Notes: generated by a model not told the origin, from the letters alone. A stretch of DNA of 64,000 nucleotides from Neomicrococcus lactis (GCF_014200305.1 NZ_JACHBL010000001.1:682001-746000), one strand, 5' to 3'. Shown: positions 8,747 to 17,836, counted from the first letter of the stretch. Program-made: numbers and translations.

Positions 8747-10366
8747 ATGTCCGCAACGTCGCAACAATCTCATCCTCAGTCTTCTTGGTGGCGCAAAATG
8801 CGCACCTCGCTTGCCGCGCTCAGCGCGACGGCACTATTGGGTGTCATTCCGGCAGCGCCCCCGGCTCAAGCCGCTGATATGTACGGTCATGACATTTCAT
8901 GGCCACAGTGCACGGCTGCGGAGGGAGGCTACGCATTGCCGATGCCGCCGGAAAGCACCCAGTTCGTGATTATTGGGCTGACCTTCGGTCTGGCCTACAC
9001 GGAAAACCCGTGTGTTTCGCGACTGAATTCGTGGGCTAAGGATCGCGGAAAGCCCACGCAAGCCTACGGAATGGCGACCTACCCAACGGCAGCGCAACTG
9101 AGCACCTATGGAGCGGCTGGACCTTGGAAGGGAACCGGGCTGCAGGCGCGATTGGCGAACGCCGGATACGCACAAGCCAAGCAAGCCATCGGCACACTCG
9201 CCAAAATTGGCTGGAAGCCGTCCACGGTGTGGATCGACGTGGAACCACGACCCAAGCAACCGTGGCCCGCGGGAACAACGCCAGCGACTGCGGCCAACAA
9301 CCGCGCTGTGGTTGAGGGCTATATGCGCGCTCTGCGGGACAACAACTTCGCCTACGGCTTCTACTCGTACACCAACGGTTGGAAAGAAATCGTGAGTACG
9401 TGGCGAGTGCCAGCTGTGCCCGTCTGGGCGACCGCGGGAACCTTGGATTACCCGAACGAAGCGTTGGATCGGTGCACGCAGCCCAGCTTCTCGGGCGGCA
9501 AGGTCTTGATTTCGCAGTGGTACAACACCACTCAGGATTTCGACCGCACGTGCCCCGGCTATGCCTTCACCACGCCAACGAACGTCCGGAACACCGAGCT
9601 GTTCATGGAGAAGGACTTCGATTCCACCAAGACCAATGACATCATCGCTCGAACTCCGGCCACGGGGGAGCTGTGGCGGTATCCCGGCACCGGAACCGGC
9701 AGCGTCACTGCCCGTGTCAAAGTCGGCACCGGATGGAACGGCATGGGACTCGTGACGTCAGCCGGCGACTTCAATGGAGACGGCATCCCTGACGTCATTG
9801 CCCGCGCCAATGCCAGCGGCGAACTCTTCATGTATCCCGGCAACGGAAGCGGCGGCTGGAAGCCACGGGTCAAGATTGGGACGGGGTGGAGCGCCATTAA
9901 CCTCTTGAGCGGCGGCGCTGATCTGACCGGCGACGGCAACATTGATATTGTCGCCCGACACTCCCAAGGCCAGTTGTACGTCTACCCGGGCAATGGCAAG
10001 GGTGGCTTCGGCACACGAATACTGGCCGGAACCGGATGGGGCGGCATGAAGGACATCGTGTCGACGGGAGATTTCTCCGGTGACGGAAGAGCGGACATTG
10101 TCGCTATTCGTAAGTCTGACGGACTGATGTTCCGCTACAACGGAGTTGGCAATGGCAAACTCGCGTCCGGCGTGCAGATCGGCAGCGGATGGTCCACCAT
10201 GACGGAGCTCTTCTCGCCTGGCGACTTCAACGGAGATCGACGCGCGGATCTGCTGGCACGCCGCTCTACCGGCGAGTTGTATTTCTACCCAGGAAATGGA
10301 ACTGGGAGCGTCGGCGCCCGAACACTCGTCAGCACCGGTTGGAATATCACCAACGTGCTGGACTAG
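8747..10366 (+). CDS. Secreted GH25-like domain protein with FG-GAP repeats
   Basis: This 539-residue exported protein has a signal peptide (residues 1-42, ending APPAQA), then a TIM-barrel-like domain beginning DMYGHDISWPQC and carrying VWIDVEP near residue 160. The pattern recalls GH25 or DUF1906 lysozyme-like glycoside hydrolases, with acidic residues at the expected strand ends. From about residue 290 to the end there are four to five FG-GAP/VCBS-like repeats (GDFNGDG, ADLTGDGNIDIVARH, GDFSGDGRADIVA, GDFNGDRRADLLARR) with the Asp/Asn/Gly calcium-loop pattern, expected to form a beta-propeller for binding. AGGAG precedes the ATG. Cell-wall turnover or bacteriolysis is plausible but not shown. 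It sits where glnD is normally found. Confidence 0.7.
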   Translation: MSATSQQSHPQSSWWRKMRTSLAALSATALLGVIPAAPPAQAADMYGHDISWPQCTAAEGGYALPMPPESTQFVIIGLTFGLAYTENPCVSRLNSWAKDRGKPTQAYGMATYPTAAQLSTYGAAGPWKGTGLQARLANAGYAQAKQAIGTLAKIGWKPSTVWIDVEPRPKQPWPAGTTPATAANNRAVVEGYMRALRDNNFAYGFYSYTNGWKEIVSTWRVPAVPVWATAGTLDYPNEALDRCTQPSFSGGKVLISQWYNTTQDFDRTCPGYAFTTPTNVRNTELFMEKDFDSTKTNDIIARTPATGELWRYPGTGTGSVTARVKVGTGWNGMGLVTSAGDFNGDGIPDVIARANASGELFMYPGNGSGGWKPRVKIGTGWSAINLLSGGADLTGDGNIDIVARHSQGQLYVYPGNGKGGFGTRILAGTGWGGMKDIVSTGDFSGDGRADIVAIRKSDGLMFRYNGVGNGKLASGVQIGSGWSTMTELFSPGDFNGDRRADLLARRSTGELYFYPGNGTGSVGARTLVSTGWNITNVLD

Positions 10367-10407
10367 TCAGCACTAACGCTCCCAGTGAAATCGGCAGAGC
10401 AGCCTAC

Positions 10408-11904
10408 TTAGGCCGACGCGCCTTTCGTGAGCGGCTTCGTGGTGCCGGTCAAGCTGGCTTCCTCATAGGTCACCCAGTCCGTGGGGCCCTCGGAGCCGGC
10501 CGGGTATTCCTCGAGAGGAACCTCGTTGGCCTCCCACGCGGCAAGGACGGGCTCCACAATGCGCCAGCATTCCTCGGCGGCATCCGCGCGCACGGACAAC
10601 GTCGGCTCACCCGAAAGCACGCCGAGCAGGACTTCACCGTAGGGCAGCATGCCCGCCTGATTGAGCTTCGCCGAAAGCGTCATGCGGTCTAAATGGAACG
10701 GATCGCCGGGGCCGTTGACGTCGATTTCGAGCGCGAGCGTGTCCGGACCGAATCCGATGCGCAGCTTGGTAGGGAAGTCACAGCCTGTGAAGCCGGTAGG
10801 TAAGTGGCTCACGGGCTTGAACGTGACAATTGCTTCCTTGCGAACCCGTTCCATGGCTTTGCCAGAACGAAGCACAAACGGCACGCGGTTCCAGCGCGCA
10901 TTGTTGATGTTGAACGTCACTTCGGCCAGGGTCTCCGTATTCCGCGCAGGATCAACGCCCTCTTCTTCGGCGTATCCCACGATGCTGCGGTCAAGAGACG
11001 TCCCGGCGCTGTAGCGAGCACGGCGCGTGTTTTCCGCCGACGGTCCCGCGATCTTCGTGGCGCGCAGGACTTCCGAAATCTTGTCGCGGAGATCTCGCTC
11101 ACCGAGCGTGGCCGGCGGGTCGATGGCAATCAGTGCCATGATTTGCAGCAGGTGCGACTGGATCATGTCCCGCAGGGCACCGGCTTTGTCGTAGTACCCG
11201 GCACGTCCCTCGAGCGCGAGTTCCTCGTCATAGATCAGATGAACCGATTCCACATGGTCTGCGGTCATGAGCGGCTCCAAGAAGCGGTTCGCGAAACGCA
11301 GACCCAAAATATTGAGGACCGTTGATTTGCCGAGGAAGTGATCCACTCGGTGAATATTTTGCTCTGGAACCAAACGCGTGAGCTTCTGGTTCAGGGCCTT
11401 GGCGGCCTCAAGATTAGAGCCGAACGGCTTTTCCAACACCAGCACGGTGCCCTCGGGAAGATCCTCCGGGGCGGCGGCCACGAGCGCCTTTTCCGTCACG
11501 GCTGGGGGAAGCGCGAAGAACACGGCTACGGGCCCGGGCACGGAAGAAACGAGCTTGCCTAATTCTCCGGGGGCGGTCACGTCCGCAGTCTCGTACGACG
11601 CCGCAGCTTGGGTCTCGCTGAGAACCTTGTGTCCGGCGCTACGTGCGACATCAGACGCGGTGGCTGCGAGGCTTTCGGCGAACGCTTTCGCAACGCGTGT
11701 CGAGAACTCTTCGGCAGAAACATCCGGGGTTCCCACTCCTTTGACATGGAGCTGATCGACTTTGCCCGTGGCCAGAAGGCTCGCCAGACCAGGCAAGAGG
11801 AGGCGCTGGGTGAGGTCACCAGAGGCGCCGAGAATCAGCAAAGATTTGATCGTTGTGTCGCTGTTTTGAGTGCTCACATGGATACTCTGCCACGCATGGC
11901 CCAA
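10408..11904 (-). CDS. zwf: Glucose-6-phosphate dehydrogenase
   Basis: This enzyme oxidises glucose 6-phosphate to 6-phosphogluconolactone, the first step of the oxidative pentose phosphate pathway. The nucleotide-binding GASGDLTQRLLLPGL lies near the N-terminus and the active-site RVDHFLGK in the middle; length (about 490 residues) fits the family. The start is unsure: TTG at 11904 or GTG at 11877 (VSTQNSDTT), and the latter resembles relatives better. It is alone here, away from the usual tal-zwf-opcA-pgl cluster, and is divergent from ffh. It could be a second copy. The next enzyme of the pathway, gnd, is at 32990. Confidence 0.9.
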   Translation of the reverse strand: MGHAWQSIHVSTQNSDTTIKSLLILGASGDLTQRLLLPGLASLLATGKVDQLHVKGVGTPDVSAEEFSTRVAKAFAESLAATASDVARSAGHKVLSETQAAASYETADVTAPGELGKLVSSVPGPVAVFFALPPAVTEKALVAAAPEDLPEGTVLVLEKPFGSNLEAAKALNQKLTRLVPEQNIHRVDHFLGKSTVLNILGLRFANRFLEPLMTADHVESVHLIYDEELALEGRAGYYDKAGALRDMIQSHLLQIMALIAIDPPATLGERDLRDKISEVLRATKIAGPSAENTRRARYSAGTSLDRSIVGYAEEEGVDPARNTETLAEVTFNINNARWNRVPFVLRSGKAMERVRKEAIVTFKPVSHLPTGFTGCDFPTKLRIGFGPDTLALEIDVNGPGDPFHLDRMTLSAKLNQAGMLPYGEVLLGVLSGEPTLSVRADAAEECWRIVEPVLAAWEANEVPLEEYPAGSEGPTDWVTYEEASLTGTTKPLTKGASA

Positions 11905-12003
11905 GGAATTGGTAACCTAGAATGCTGAGTCCTATTGCGGCGCCGTCATTTGTTCGGAAAGCTCTTGCCGCACACCGAGAACAACAAGGAAGCACAATTC
12001 ACT

Positions 12004-13554
12004 GTGTTTAACTCTCTGTCTGACCGCTTGACTGCGACGTTCAAGAACCTTCGTGGCAAGGGTCGTCTCACCGAAGCCGATGTCGACGGCACCGTCCGCG
12101 AGATTCGTCGTGCCTTGCTCGACGCTGACGTCGCCGTGCCCGTGGTCCGTGAATTCACGGCCGCCGTCAAGGAACGTGCGCTGGGTGCAGATGTCAGCCA
12201 GGCCTTGAACCCGGGCCAGCAGGTCGTCAAGATCGTCAACGAAGAACTCGTGACGATCCTCGGTGGCGAGACCCGCCGCATCACCATGGCCAAGTACGGC
12301 CCCACCGTGATCATGCTCGCTGGTCTGCAGGGTGCCGGTAAGACCACCCTCGCGGGCAAGCTCGCGAAGCACTTCAAGTCTCAAGGTCACACTCCGCTCT
12401 TGGTGGCGTGTGACTTGCAGCGTCCAAACGCTGTGAAGCAGTTGCAGATCAACGGTGAGCGCGCTGGCGTTCCCGTCTACGCGCCGCACCCTGGCGTGTC
12501 CTCCGAATTTGAAGAAGCTACGGGCGATCCCGTAGTCGTTGCCCGCAATGGTGTTTCCGAGGCTCGTCAGAAGCAGTTCGACATTGTCATCGTTGACACC
12601 GCCGGCCGCCTTGGCGTTGACGCGGAGCTCATGAAGCAGGCGCGCGATATTCGCGAAGCCATCAATCCTCAAGAAGTTTTCTTCGTCATTGACGCCATGA
12701 TTGGTCAGGACGCCGTCAACACGGCGCTCGCGTTCCAAGAGGGCGTTGACTTCACGGGTGTTGTCCTCTCCAAGCTCGACGGCGACGCTCGCGGTGGAGC
12801 GGCATTGTCCGTGGCTTCCGTGACTGGCAAGCCAGTCATGTTCGCGTCCACCGGTGAGAACCTGGATGACTTCGAGGTCTTCCACCCGGACCGTATGGCT
12901 AGCCGCATCCTGGACATGGGTGACATCCTCACGCTCATCGAGCAAGCGGAGCGCTCGTGGGACAAGGGCGAAGCCGAGCGCATGGCCCAGAAGTTCGTTG
13001 ATCAAGAGGACTTCACTCTCGATGACTTCTTGGCTCAAATGCAGCAGATCAAGAAGATGGGCTCGCTCAAGAAGATGCTCGGCATGATGCCGGGTGCAGC
13101 GATTTCCCGTCAACAGCTTGAGCAGTTTGATGATCGTCAGATGGACCGCATCGAAGCGATGATCCGCTCCATGACGCCTCACGAACGTGTTGCCCCGAAG
13201 ATCATCAACGGTTCCCGCCGTGCGCGTATCGCCAAGGGTTCAGGCGTCTCCGTTTCTGAGTTGAACCAGATGCTGGTGCGTTTCGGTGAAGCTCAGAAGA
13301 TGATGAAGAAGCTCGCTCAGGGTGGCGGCATGCCGGGCATGCCAGGCGGCCGTCGTCCGGCTAAGGGCACCAGCAACAACAAGAAGAAGCAGAAGTTTGG
13401 TAACCCGGCAAAGGCTGCACAGGCGGCGCAAGAGGCAGCCAACCGCAAGGCGCAAGCGCCAACTGGTGCCGCCTTCGGTCAGGGCATTCCTAAGGACTTC
13501 GATCCATCCAGCATGAACCTGCCTAAGGGCTTCGATAAGTTCCTCGGTAAGTAA
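12004..13554 (+). CDS. ffh: Signal recognition particle protein Ffh
   Basis: This 516-residue SRP54 GTPase binds signal sequences emerging from the ribosome and the 4.5S RNA. The N domain (FNSLSDRLTATFKNLRGKG) leads into the G domain with GLQGAGKTTLAGKL, DLQRPNAVKQLQ, DTAGRLGVD and SKLDGDARGG. The Met-rich M domain follows, including MLGMMPGA and a Gly/Met/Pro-rich end (GGGMPGMPGG), and then an Ala/Lys/Gln tail. The GTG at 12004 is chosen because it restores the conserved FNSLSDRL start and AAGGAAG lies upstream; the frame is open further upstream to 11935, but without family similarity. It pairs with FtsY (3285). Confidence 0.97.
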   Translation: MFNSLSDRLTATFKNLRGKGRLTEADVDGTVREIRRALLDADVAVPVVREFTAAVKERALGADVSQALNPGQQVVKIVNEELVTILGGETRRITMAKYGPTVIMLAGLQGAGKTTLAGKLAKHFKSQGHTPLLVACDLQRPNAVKQLQINGERAGVPVYAPHPGVSSEFEEATGDPVVVARNGVSEARQKQFDIVIVDTAGRLGVDAELMKQARDIREAINPQEVFFVIDAMIGQDAVNTALAFQEGVDFTGVVLSKLDGDARGGAALSVASVTGKPVMFASTGENLDDFEVFHPDRMASRILDMGDILTLIEQAERSWDKGEAERMAQKFVDQEDFTLDDFLAQMQQIKKMGSLKKMLGMMPGAAISRQQLEQFDDRQMDRIEAMIRSMTPHERVAPKIINGSRRARIAKGSGVSVSELNQMLVRFGEAQKMMKKLAQGGGMPGMPGGRRPAKGTSNNKKKQKFGNPAKAAQAAQEAANRKAQAPTGAAFGQGIPKDFDPSSMNLPKGFDKFLGK

Positions 13555-13571
13555 GCCAGTGAGGTATTCCA

Positions 13572-13618
13572 CACACTCGCCGCAAATCGATGTGGCGAGT
13601 GTGCACGGAAGCGTGACT
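13572..13618 (+). terminator. Hairpin terminator after ffh
   Basis: CACACTCGCC (13572-13581) pairs with GGCGAGTGTG (13594-13603). A small second hairpin (CACG-GAAG-CGTG) and ACTTTTCT follow. This separates ffh from the rpsP promoter just downstream. Confidence 0.7.
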
Positions 13619-13622
13619 TTTC

Positions 13623-13637
13623 TGGCATAATAGACAG
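13623..13637 (+). promoter_or_regulatory. Probable rpsP promoter -10 region
   Basis: TGGCATAATAGACAG contains the -10-like CATAAT. Nearly the same 15 bases (one change) occur before rplS at 15933. A shared promoter core for two ribosomal protein genes is the simplest reading. The rpsP leader is then about 125 bases long. Confidence 0.5.
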
Positions 13638-13765
13638 GTACTCGATGACACCGGCCCCTCTCTCCGTGTGATCATCTTGTCCTCAGAACCCCCAAGTATG
13701 GCCCGCCCCACGGGAGCAGAACGGCTGGTTCGGCAATTTTTACAGAAACAGGAGTGACCACAACC

Positions 13766-14206
13766 GTGGCCGTAAAGATCCGTTTGAAGCGCTTCGGCAA
13801 GATGCGCGCACCGTACTACCGCATTGTCGTCATGGATTCTCGCGTAAAGCGCGATGGCCGTGCGATCGAAGAAATCGGCAAGTACCACCCAACTGAAGAG
13901 CCTTCGTTCATCGAGGTCAACTCTGAGCGTGCTCAGTACTGGCTCGGCGTTGGCGCTCAGCCAACCGAGCAGGTTGCTGCGATCCTCAAGATCACCGGTG
14001 ACTGGCAGAAGTTCAAGGGCATCGAAGGCCAGGAAGGCACCTTGAAGACCAAGGTTGCTAAGGAAGCTTTCGTTGCACCTGAAAAGGGCTCCGTCATCAT
14101 CCCAGAAGCAATCACCAAGAAGGCTGACAAGGCTGAGGAAGCTTCTGCTGAAGAAGCACCCGCAGCTGAAGAAGCTCCAGCTGAAGAAGCTACCGAGGCT
14201 AACTAA
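13766..14206 (+). CDS. rpsP: 30S ribosomal protein S16
   Basis: This 146-residue small-subunit assembly protein shows the S16 core [19 protein letters not shown] and the conserved [18 protein letters not shown]. The tail after about residue 115 is an Ala/Glu-rich acidic extension typical of actinobacterial S16. The GTG at 13766 gives the standard MAVKIRLKR start with AGGAG 12 bases upstream; a GTG four codons earlier (13754) is too close to that site. It is the first gene of the rpsP-khpA-rimM-trmD set, and its stop overlaps the khpA start by one base (TAATG). Confidence 0.97.
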   Translation: MAVKIRLKRFGKMRAPYYRIVVMDSRVKRDGRAIEEIGKYHPTEEPSFIEVNSERAQYWLGVGAQPTEQVAAILKITGDWQKFKGIEGQEGTLKTKVAKEAFVAPEKGSVIIPEAITKKADKAEEASAEEAPAAEEAPAEEATEAN

Positions 14207-14451
14207 TGTTGGCTGACGCTCTCGATCACTTGGTTCGGGGCATCGTAGATGCTCCAGATGATGTAGACGTTCGAGTCCGTAACGGACGCCGCGGTGAGAC
14301 CCTTGAGGTTCGCGTGCATCCTGAGGATTTGGGTCGCGTCATTGGCCGCCAGGGCCGCACCGCACGTGCATTGCGCACCGTGATGGGCGCGCTTGATGGT
14401 GGTCGCGGCGTTCGTGTTGATGTTGTCGACACGGATCGTCGTTCGAACTAG
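14206..14451 (+). CDS. khpA: KH-domain RNA-binding protein KhpA
   Basis: This 81-residue protein is almost entirely one KH domain, with the loop GRVIGRQGRTARALRTVMG that binds single-stranded RNA. KhpA proteins, often with KhpB/Jag, influence cell division and small-RNA function in Gram-positives. Its start overlaps the rpsP stop (TAATG), so translation is coupled. A hairpin follows before rimM. Confidence 0.93.
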   Translation: MLADALDHLVRGIVDAPDDVDVRVRNGRRGETLEVRVHPEDLGRVIGRQGRTARALRTVMGALDGGRGVRVDVVDTDRRSN

Positions 14452-14495
14452 CGAAAGCGATCGACAGCGCAAGAGAGCTTCTCTCAAGTAACGTA

Positions 14496-14537
14496 GACGG
14501 CGGTTTGGTACCTCGAAAAGGTGACCTGACCGCCGTC
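14496..14537 (+). terminator. Hairpin between khpA and rimM
   Basis: GACGGCGGT (14496-14504) pairs perfectly with ACCGCCGTC (14529-14537), with further partial pairing inside. Only a weak T stretch (ACTTTAAAC) follows, so it may attenuate rather than stop transcription into rimM-trmD. Confidence 0.55.
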
Positions 14538-14576
14538 GTACTTTAAACAGCCAACCCTTAACCGCAAGGAAGAAAA

Positions 14577-15119
14577 ATGCGCGTTCGCGTTGCCAGAATC
14601 GGCAAGCCCCACGGAATCCGCGGCGAAGTCACTGTGGAAGTCATGACGGATGATCCTGCCGCACGCTTTGCTCCCGGCTCCGTCCTCGAGGCGGAAAAGG
14701 GACCTCACGATCGTTTGACGGTTGAGGGTGCCCGCTGGAACAAGGAAATTCTGGTGGTGGCGTTTGAGGAGATTCTGGACCGCAACGCGGCAGAAGCTGC
14801 TCGCGGCACCGTGTTGTTCTTCGATGGCGACCTGTCTGACGACGACTCCGAGGGCTACTACGAACACGAGCTCGTTGATCTGCCCGTCCTCATTGGCGAG
14901 GAAAAAGTTGGCGTGGTAACTGGTCTTCGCACCGGCGCTGCCCAGGATCTGCTGGTGGTCAAGGATAACGAGGGCGAAGAAGTCTACGTTCCGTTCGTTG
15001 AGCAGATTGTTCCTGAAGTGGATCTTGAAGGCGGCTTTGTTCGCTTGACCCCGCCAGATGGATTGTTCACCGTCAACAAGGGCCAGACTGAGCCTGACGA
15101 CGGCCTCGAGGAGCGCTAA
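14577..15119 (+). CDS. rimM: 16S rRNA processing factor RimM
   Basis: This 180-residue maturation factor binds S19 and helps assemble the 30S head. It has the N-terminal RimM domain ([19 protein letters not shown]) and a C-terminal PRC barrel ([12 protein letters not shown], then [17 protein letters not shown]). The ATG at 14577 is preceded by AAGGAAG. Its stop overlaps the trmD start (TAATG), the conserved arrangement for this pair. Confidence 0.96.
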   Translation: MRVRVARIGKPHGIRGEVTVEVMTDDPAARFAPGSVLEAEKGPHDRLTVEGARWNKEILVVAFEEILDRNAAEAARGTVLFFDGDLSDDDSEGYYEHELVDLPVLIGEEKVGVVTGLRTGAAQDLLVVKDNEGEEVYVPFVEQIVPEVDLEGGFVRLTPPDGLFTVNKGQTEPDDGLEER

Positions 15120-15943
15120 TGCGCATTGACGCTGTCACTATTTTCCCGGAGATCTTCAACGTTCTCGACGTGTCTTTGCTCGGCAAGGCGCGCGAATCAG
15201 GGCTGATCGATTTCACCGCCCACAACTTGCGCGACTTCACCTCCGACGCACACCGCACTGTGGATGATTCACCGTACGGCGGCGGCGCCGGCATGGTCAT
15301 GATGGCTGAGCCGTGGGCGCTGGCGCTGGAAAGCATCCGTTCCTCCGCTGCTACCGAAAGCACAGAGGACGACGACGCCGCCCCGGCTCCCGTACTCATC
15401 ATTCCGACGCCGTCTGGTCACGTTTTCAACCAGAAGCTTGCGCGCGCTTTGGCGCCTGAAGAGCACTTGGTCTTTGCGTGTGGACGCTACGAAGGTATTG
15501 ACGAGCGCGTTTACGAGTGGGCGGCTCCGCGGTTCCGCGTCCTGCCCGTCAGCTTGGGCGATTACGTGCTCAACGGGGGAGAGGTGGCCGTGTTGGCGAT
15601 GATTGAAGCCATCGGCCGTCTCATCCCAGGAGTCGTGGGGAACCCAGAGTCTCTAGTGGAGGAATCCCACGAGGATGGACTGCTGGAATACCCCGTCTAC
15701 ACGAAGCCATCCACATGGCGCGAGCTCGAGGTTCCTGAGGTGTTGCTTTCGGGCAATCACGGGAAGATTGCACGCTTCCGCCGCGAGACTCAACTGCACC
15801 GCACGGCCAAGCGTCGCCCCGAGCTTATTCTGGACATCGATCCTGCCAGCACCAACCGCAAGGACCGTGATTTGCTGTGGCACGCAGGGTTCATGATTGA
15901 GGACGGTCGGTTCGTTCCGAAACCGGAAAGTATGGCAGAATAG
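15119..15943 (+). CDS. trmD: tRNA (guanine-37-N1)-methyltransferase TrmD
   Basis: This 274-residue SPOUT methyltransferase makes m1G37 next to the anticodon, preventing +1 frameshifts, with S-adenosylmethionine as donor. The N-terminus ([13 protein letters not shown]), [22 protein letters not shown] and the trefoil-knot segment [20 protein letters not shown] are intact. A short acidic insert (about residues 78-92, ESTEDDDAA) is common in actinobacterial forms. The last codons overlap the probable rplS promoter. Confidence 0.97.
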   Translation: MRIDAVTIFPEIFNVLDVSLLGKARESGLIDFTAHNLRDFTSDAHRTVDDSPYGGGAGMVMMAEPWALALESIRSSAATESTEDDDAAPAPVLIIPTPSGHVFNQKLARALAPEEHLVFACGRYEGIDERVYEWAAPRFRVLPVSLGDYVLNGGEVAVLAMIEAIGRLIPGVVGNPESLVEESHEDGLLEYPVYTKPSTWRELEVPEVLLSGNHGKIARFRRETQLHRTAKRRPELILDIDPASTNRKDRDLLWHAGFMIEDGRFVPKPESMAE

Positions 15944-16151
15944 ACAGCTGTGCTTAGCACGTCGTTTTCTGCCGCAAGGGAAGACGGTTCACCTGCTAAG
16001 ACGCTAGAAGATCATTCGATCAACTAGAAATCTCACTTCGGTTCGGCCGCATCCACTTTTGTGGACAGCGCTATTGCTGCAGCTCCTCGGAGCCGGCTTG
16101 GAACCGCGATGACGATGGTTGACTTGCGGCGGCCTCGTAGGAGTAGCAACT
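15933..16151 (+). promoter_or_regulatory. rplS promoter and long leader
   Basis: TGGCAGAATAGACAG (15933-15947) matches the block before rpsP except for one base, and overlaps the trmD stop. The following leader of about 200 bases has several short hairpins, including GTGC-TTA-GCAC near 15951, TCCAC/GTGGA near 16050 and AGCTCC/GGAGC near 16081. It ends in TAGGAG before the rplS start. It could hold a ribosomal-protein autoregulatory structure, but no known motif is recognised. Confidence 0.45.
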
Positions 16152-16514
16152 ATGCATATTCTTGACTCTTTGGACGCAGCAAGCCTGCGCAACGACGTCC
16201 CAGACTTCCGTGCCGGTGACACCGTCAAGGTTCACGTCAACATCATCGAAGGCAAGAACACCCGTGTTCAGGTGTTCCAGGGCTTCGTGTTGGGTCGTCA
16301 GGGTGGCGGCGTTCGCGAAACGTTCACCGTTCGTAAGGTTTCCTTCGGCGTTGGCGTTGAGCGTACCTTCCCAGTTCACTCCCCAGTGATTGAGAAGATC
16401 GAGCTTGTGACCCGCGGCGATGTTCGTCGTGCCAAGCTCTACTACATGCGCGATCGCCACGGTAAGGCTGCTCGTATCCGCGAGAAGCGTGACTTCGGCC
16501 CTTCCGCCAAGTAA
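16152..16514 (+). CDS. rplS: 50S ribosomal protein L19
   Basis: This 120-residue protein lies at the 30S-50S interface. The sequence [35 protein letters not shown] and the C-terminal [20 protein letters not shown] is a complete L19. The ATG at 16152 is preceded by TAGGAG. It has its own promoter-like region and leader after trmD. The signal peptidase gene starts 15 bases after it. Confidence 0.97.
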   Translation: MHILDSLDAASLRNDVPDFRAGDTVKVHVNIIEGKNTRVQVFQGFVLGRQGGGVRETFTVRKVSFGVGVERTFPVHSPVIEKIELVTRGDVRRAKLYYMRDRHGKAARIREKRDFGPSAK

Positions 16515-16529
16515 GGAACGCTGTAGTTT

Positions 16530-17171
16530 ATGGCAGAGCAGGTTTCTGCCGCTCCGAGGCGCCGCTCTCAGTTTCGAGGGTGGCGCCTCGCCATTTTCTT
16601 ACTCGCCTTCGCGGCGATTATCGCGATCATCATCCGTGCGACCGTCATGGATTTCGTGTACGTCAGTTCGGGTTCCATGGAGCCAACGCTTCAGATCGAT
16701 GACCGCGTCTCCGTCAACCGGCTAGCGTACAAGAGCGAACCCATTCAGCGCGGCGACATCATTGTTTTTGATGGCCGCGGCTCCATGCTTTCCTACGGCA
16801 CCTCGAACTTGGTGCTCGACGCTATTCGTGCCGTGCGCTTGGCCGGGGATGACACGCTCTTCGTAAAGCGCGTGATTGGTACCTCCGGCGATCACGTTTC
16901 ATGCTGCACCGCAGATGGGCGCGTGAGCGTCGACGATCAGCCACTCGACGAGCCTTACCTTTTCCCTGGCAACGCGCCCAGCGAACAGAAGTTCGACGTG
17001 GTGGTGCCGGAGGGTCGTGTGTGGGTCATGGGCGATCACCGCGAGATTTCTGAAGACTCCCGGGCGCTTTTGGGACGTCCGGGTGGCGGCATGATTGACG
17101 TGACTCGGGTCCTGGGGCGCGTTGACCGCATCATCCTCCCGTGGGATCGGGCTCGGGACGTGAACCAGTAA
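16530..17171 (+). CDS. lepB: Signal peptidase I (first of two)
   Basis: This 213-residue type I signal peptidase removes signal peptides from exported proteins at the outer face of the membrane. One N-terminal membrane segment (about residues 18-45) is followed by the catalytic serine box SSGSMEPTL (Ser49) and the catalytic lysine in LFVKRVIG (Lys113); GDHREISEDSRALLG is the conserved box near the end. The start is 15 bases after rplS. Its stop overlaps the next lepB (TAATG). Confidence 0.93.
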   Translation: MAEQVSAAPRRRSQFRGWRLAIFLLAFAAIIAIIIRATVMDFVYVSSGSMEPTLQIDDRVSVNRLAYKSEPIQRGDIIVFDGRGSMLSYGTSNLVLDAIRAVRLAGDDTLFVKRVIGTSGDHVSCCTADGRVSVDDQPLDEPYLFPGNAPSEQKFDVVVPEGRVWVMGDHREISEDSRALLGRPGGGMIDVTRVLGRVDRIILPWDRARDVNQ

Positions 17172-17836
17172 TGGCAAGTGAAATCGTTGCCGAGCACAAT
17201 CACGAGGCGCGGCGTTCCCGTGGTTTCCTCGGCGCGCTGCGCGAGCTCGCTCTCATCCTCGTGGTGGCGCTGCTGTTGTCCTTCCTGGTGAAGACCTTCG
17301 TTTTCCGCACGTTCTTCATTCCGAGCGAATCGATGGAACCGACCCTCCAGGTGAGCGATCACGTTGCTGTCGGGATTCTAGGATTCTCGCCGGAACAGCT
17401 TTCGCGAGGCGACGTCGTCGTCTTCCGGGACGATCGCCAATGGCTTCCGCAGCTGCCATCCCAGCCTCACACCCCGCTCACATCCGCACTGCAATTCGTG
17501 GGTCTCGCGCCGGAGAATGCTGACCAATATCTCGTCAAGCGGGTTATAGGGCTGCCGGGCGACACGGTCAGTTGCGACGGTGATGGCGGACCCGTTCTCA
17601 TCAACGGGCAACCCGTCGAGGAACCCTATTTGGAAGCAGGAGTATTGCCATCCACTATGGCCTTCGAGGTGACCGTTCCGGAGCATGAGCTGTGGGTGAT
17701 GGGGGATAACCGGACTGACTCGGCAGATTCGCGATTCCACCGCGCTGAGAACGGCGGTTTCATTGACGATTCTTCTGTGGTGGGACGCGCGCAGGTCATC
17801 TTCTGGCCAATAGACCGTTGGGGTGCACCCTCATGA
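17171..17836 (+). CDS. lepB: Signal peptidase I (second of two)
   Basis: This 221-residue paralogue of the preceding gene has one membrane segment (about residues 25-50), the Ser box SESMEPTLQVSDHV (Ser54), the Lys box YLVKRVIGLPGD (Lys123) and MGDNRTDSADSR near the end. All catalytic residues are present, so both enzymes should be active, perhaps with different substrates. The ATG at 17171 shares a base with the previous stop. The stop overlaps the rnhB start (ATGA). Confidence 0.94.
   Translation: MASEIVAEHNHEARRSRGFLGALRELALILVVALLLSFLVKTFVFRTFFIPSESMEPTLQVSDHVAVGILGFSPEQLSRGDVVVFRDDRQWLPQLPSQPHTPLTSALQFVGLAPENADQYLVKRVIGLPGDTVSCDGDGGPVLINGQPVEEPYLEAGVLPSTMAFEVTVPEHELWVMGDNRTDSADSRFHRAENGGFIDDSSVVGRAQVIFWPIDRWGAPS

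Noticed and set aside
11932-13182. Minus-strand open frame of 416 codons opposite ffh
   Set aside because: Shadow of ffh; His/Leu/Val-rich product with no domain.
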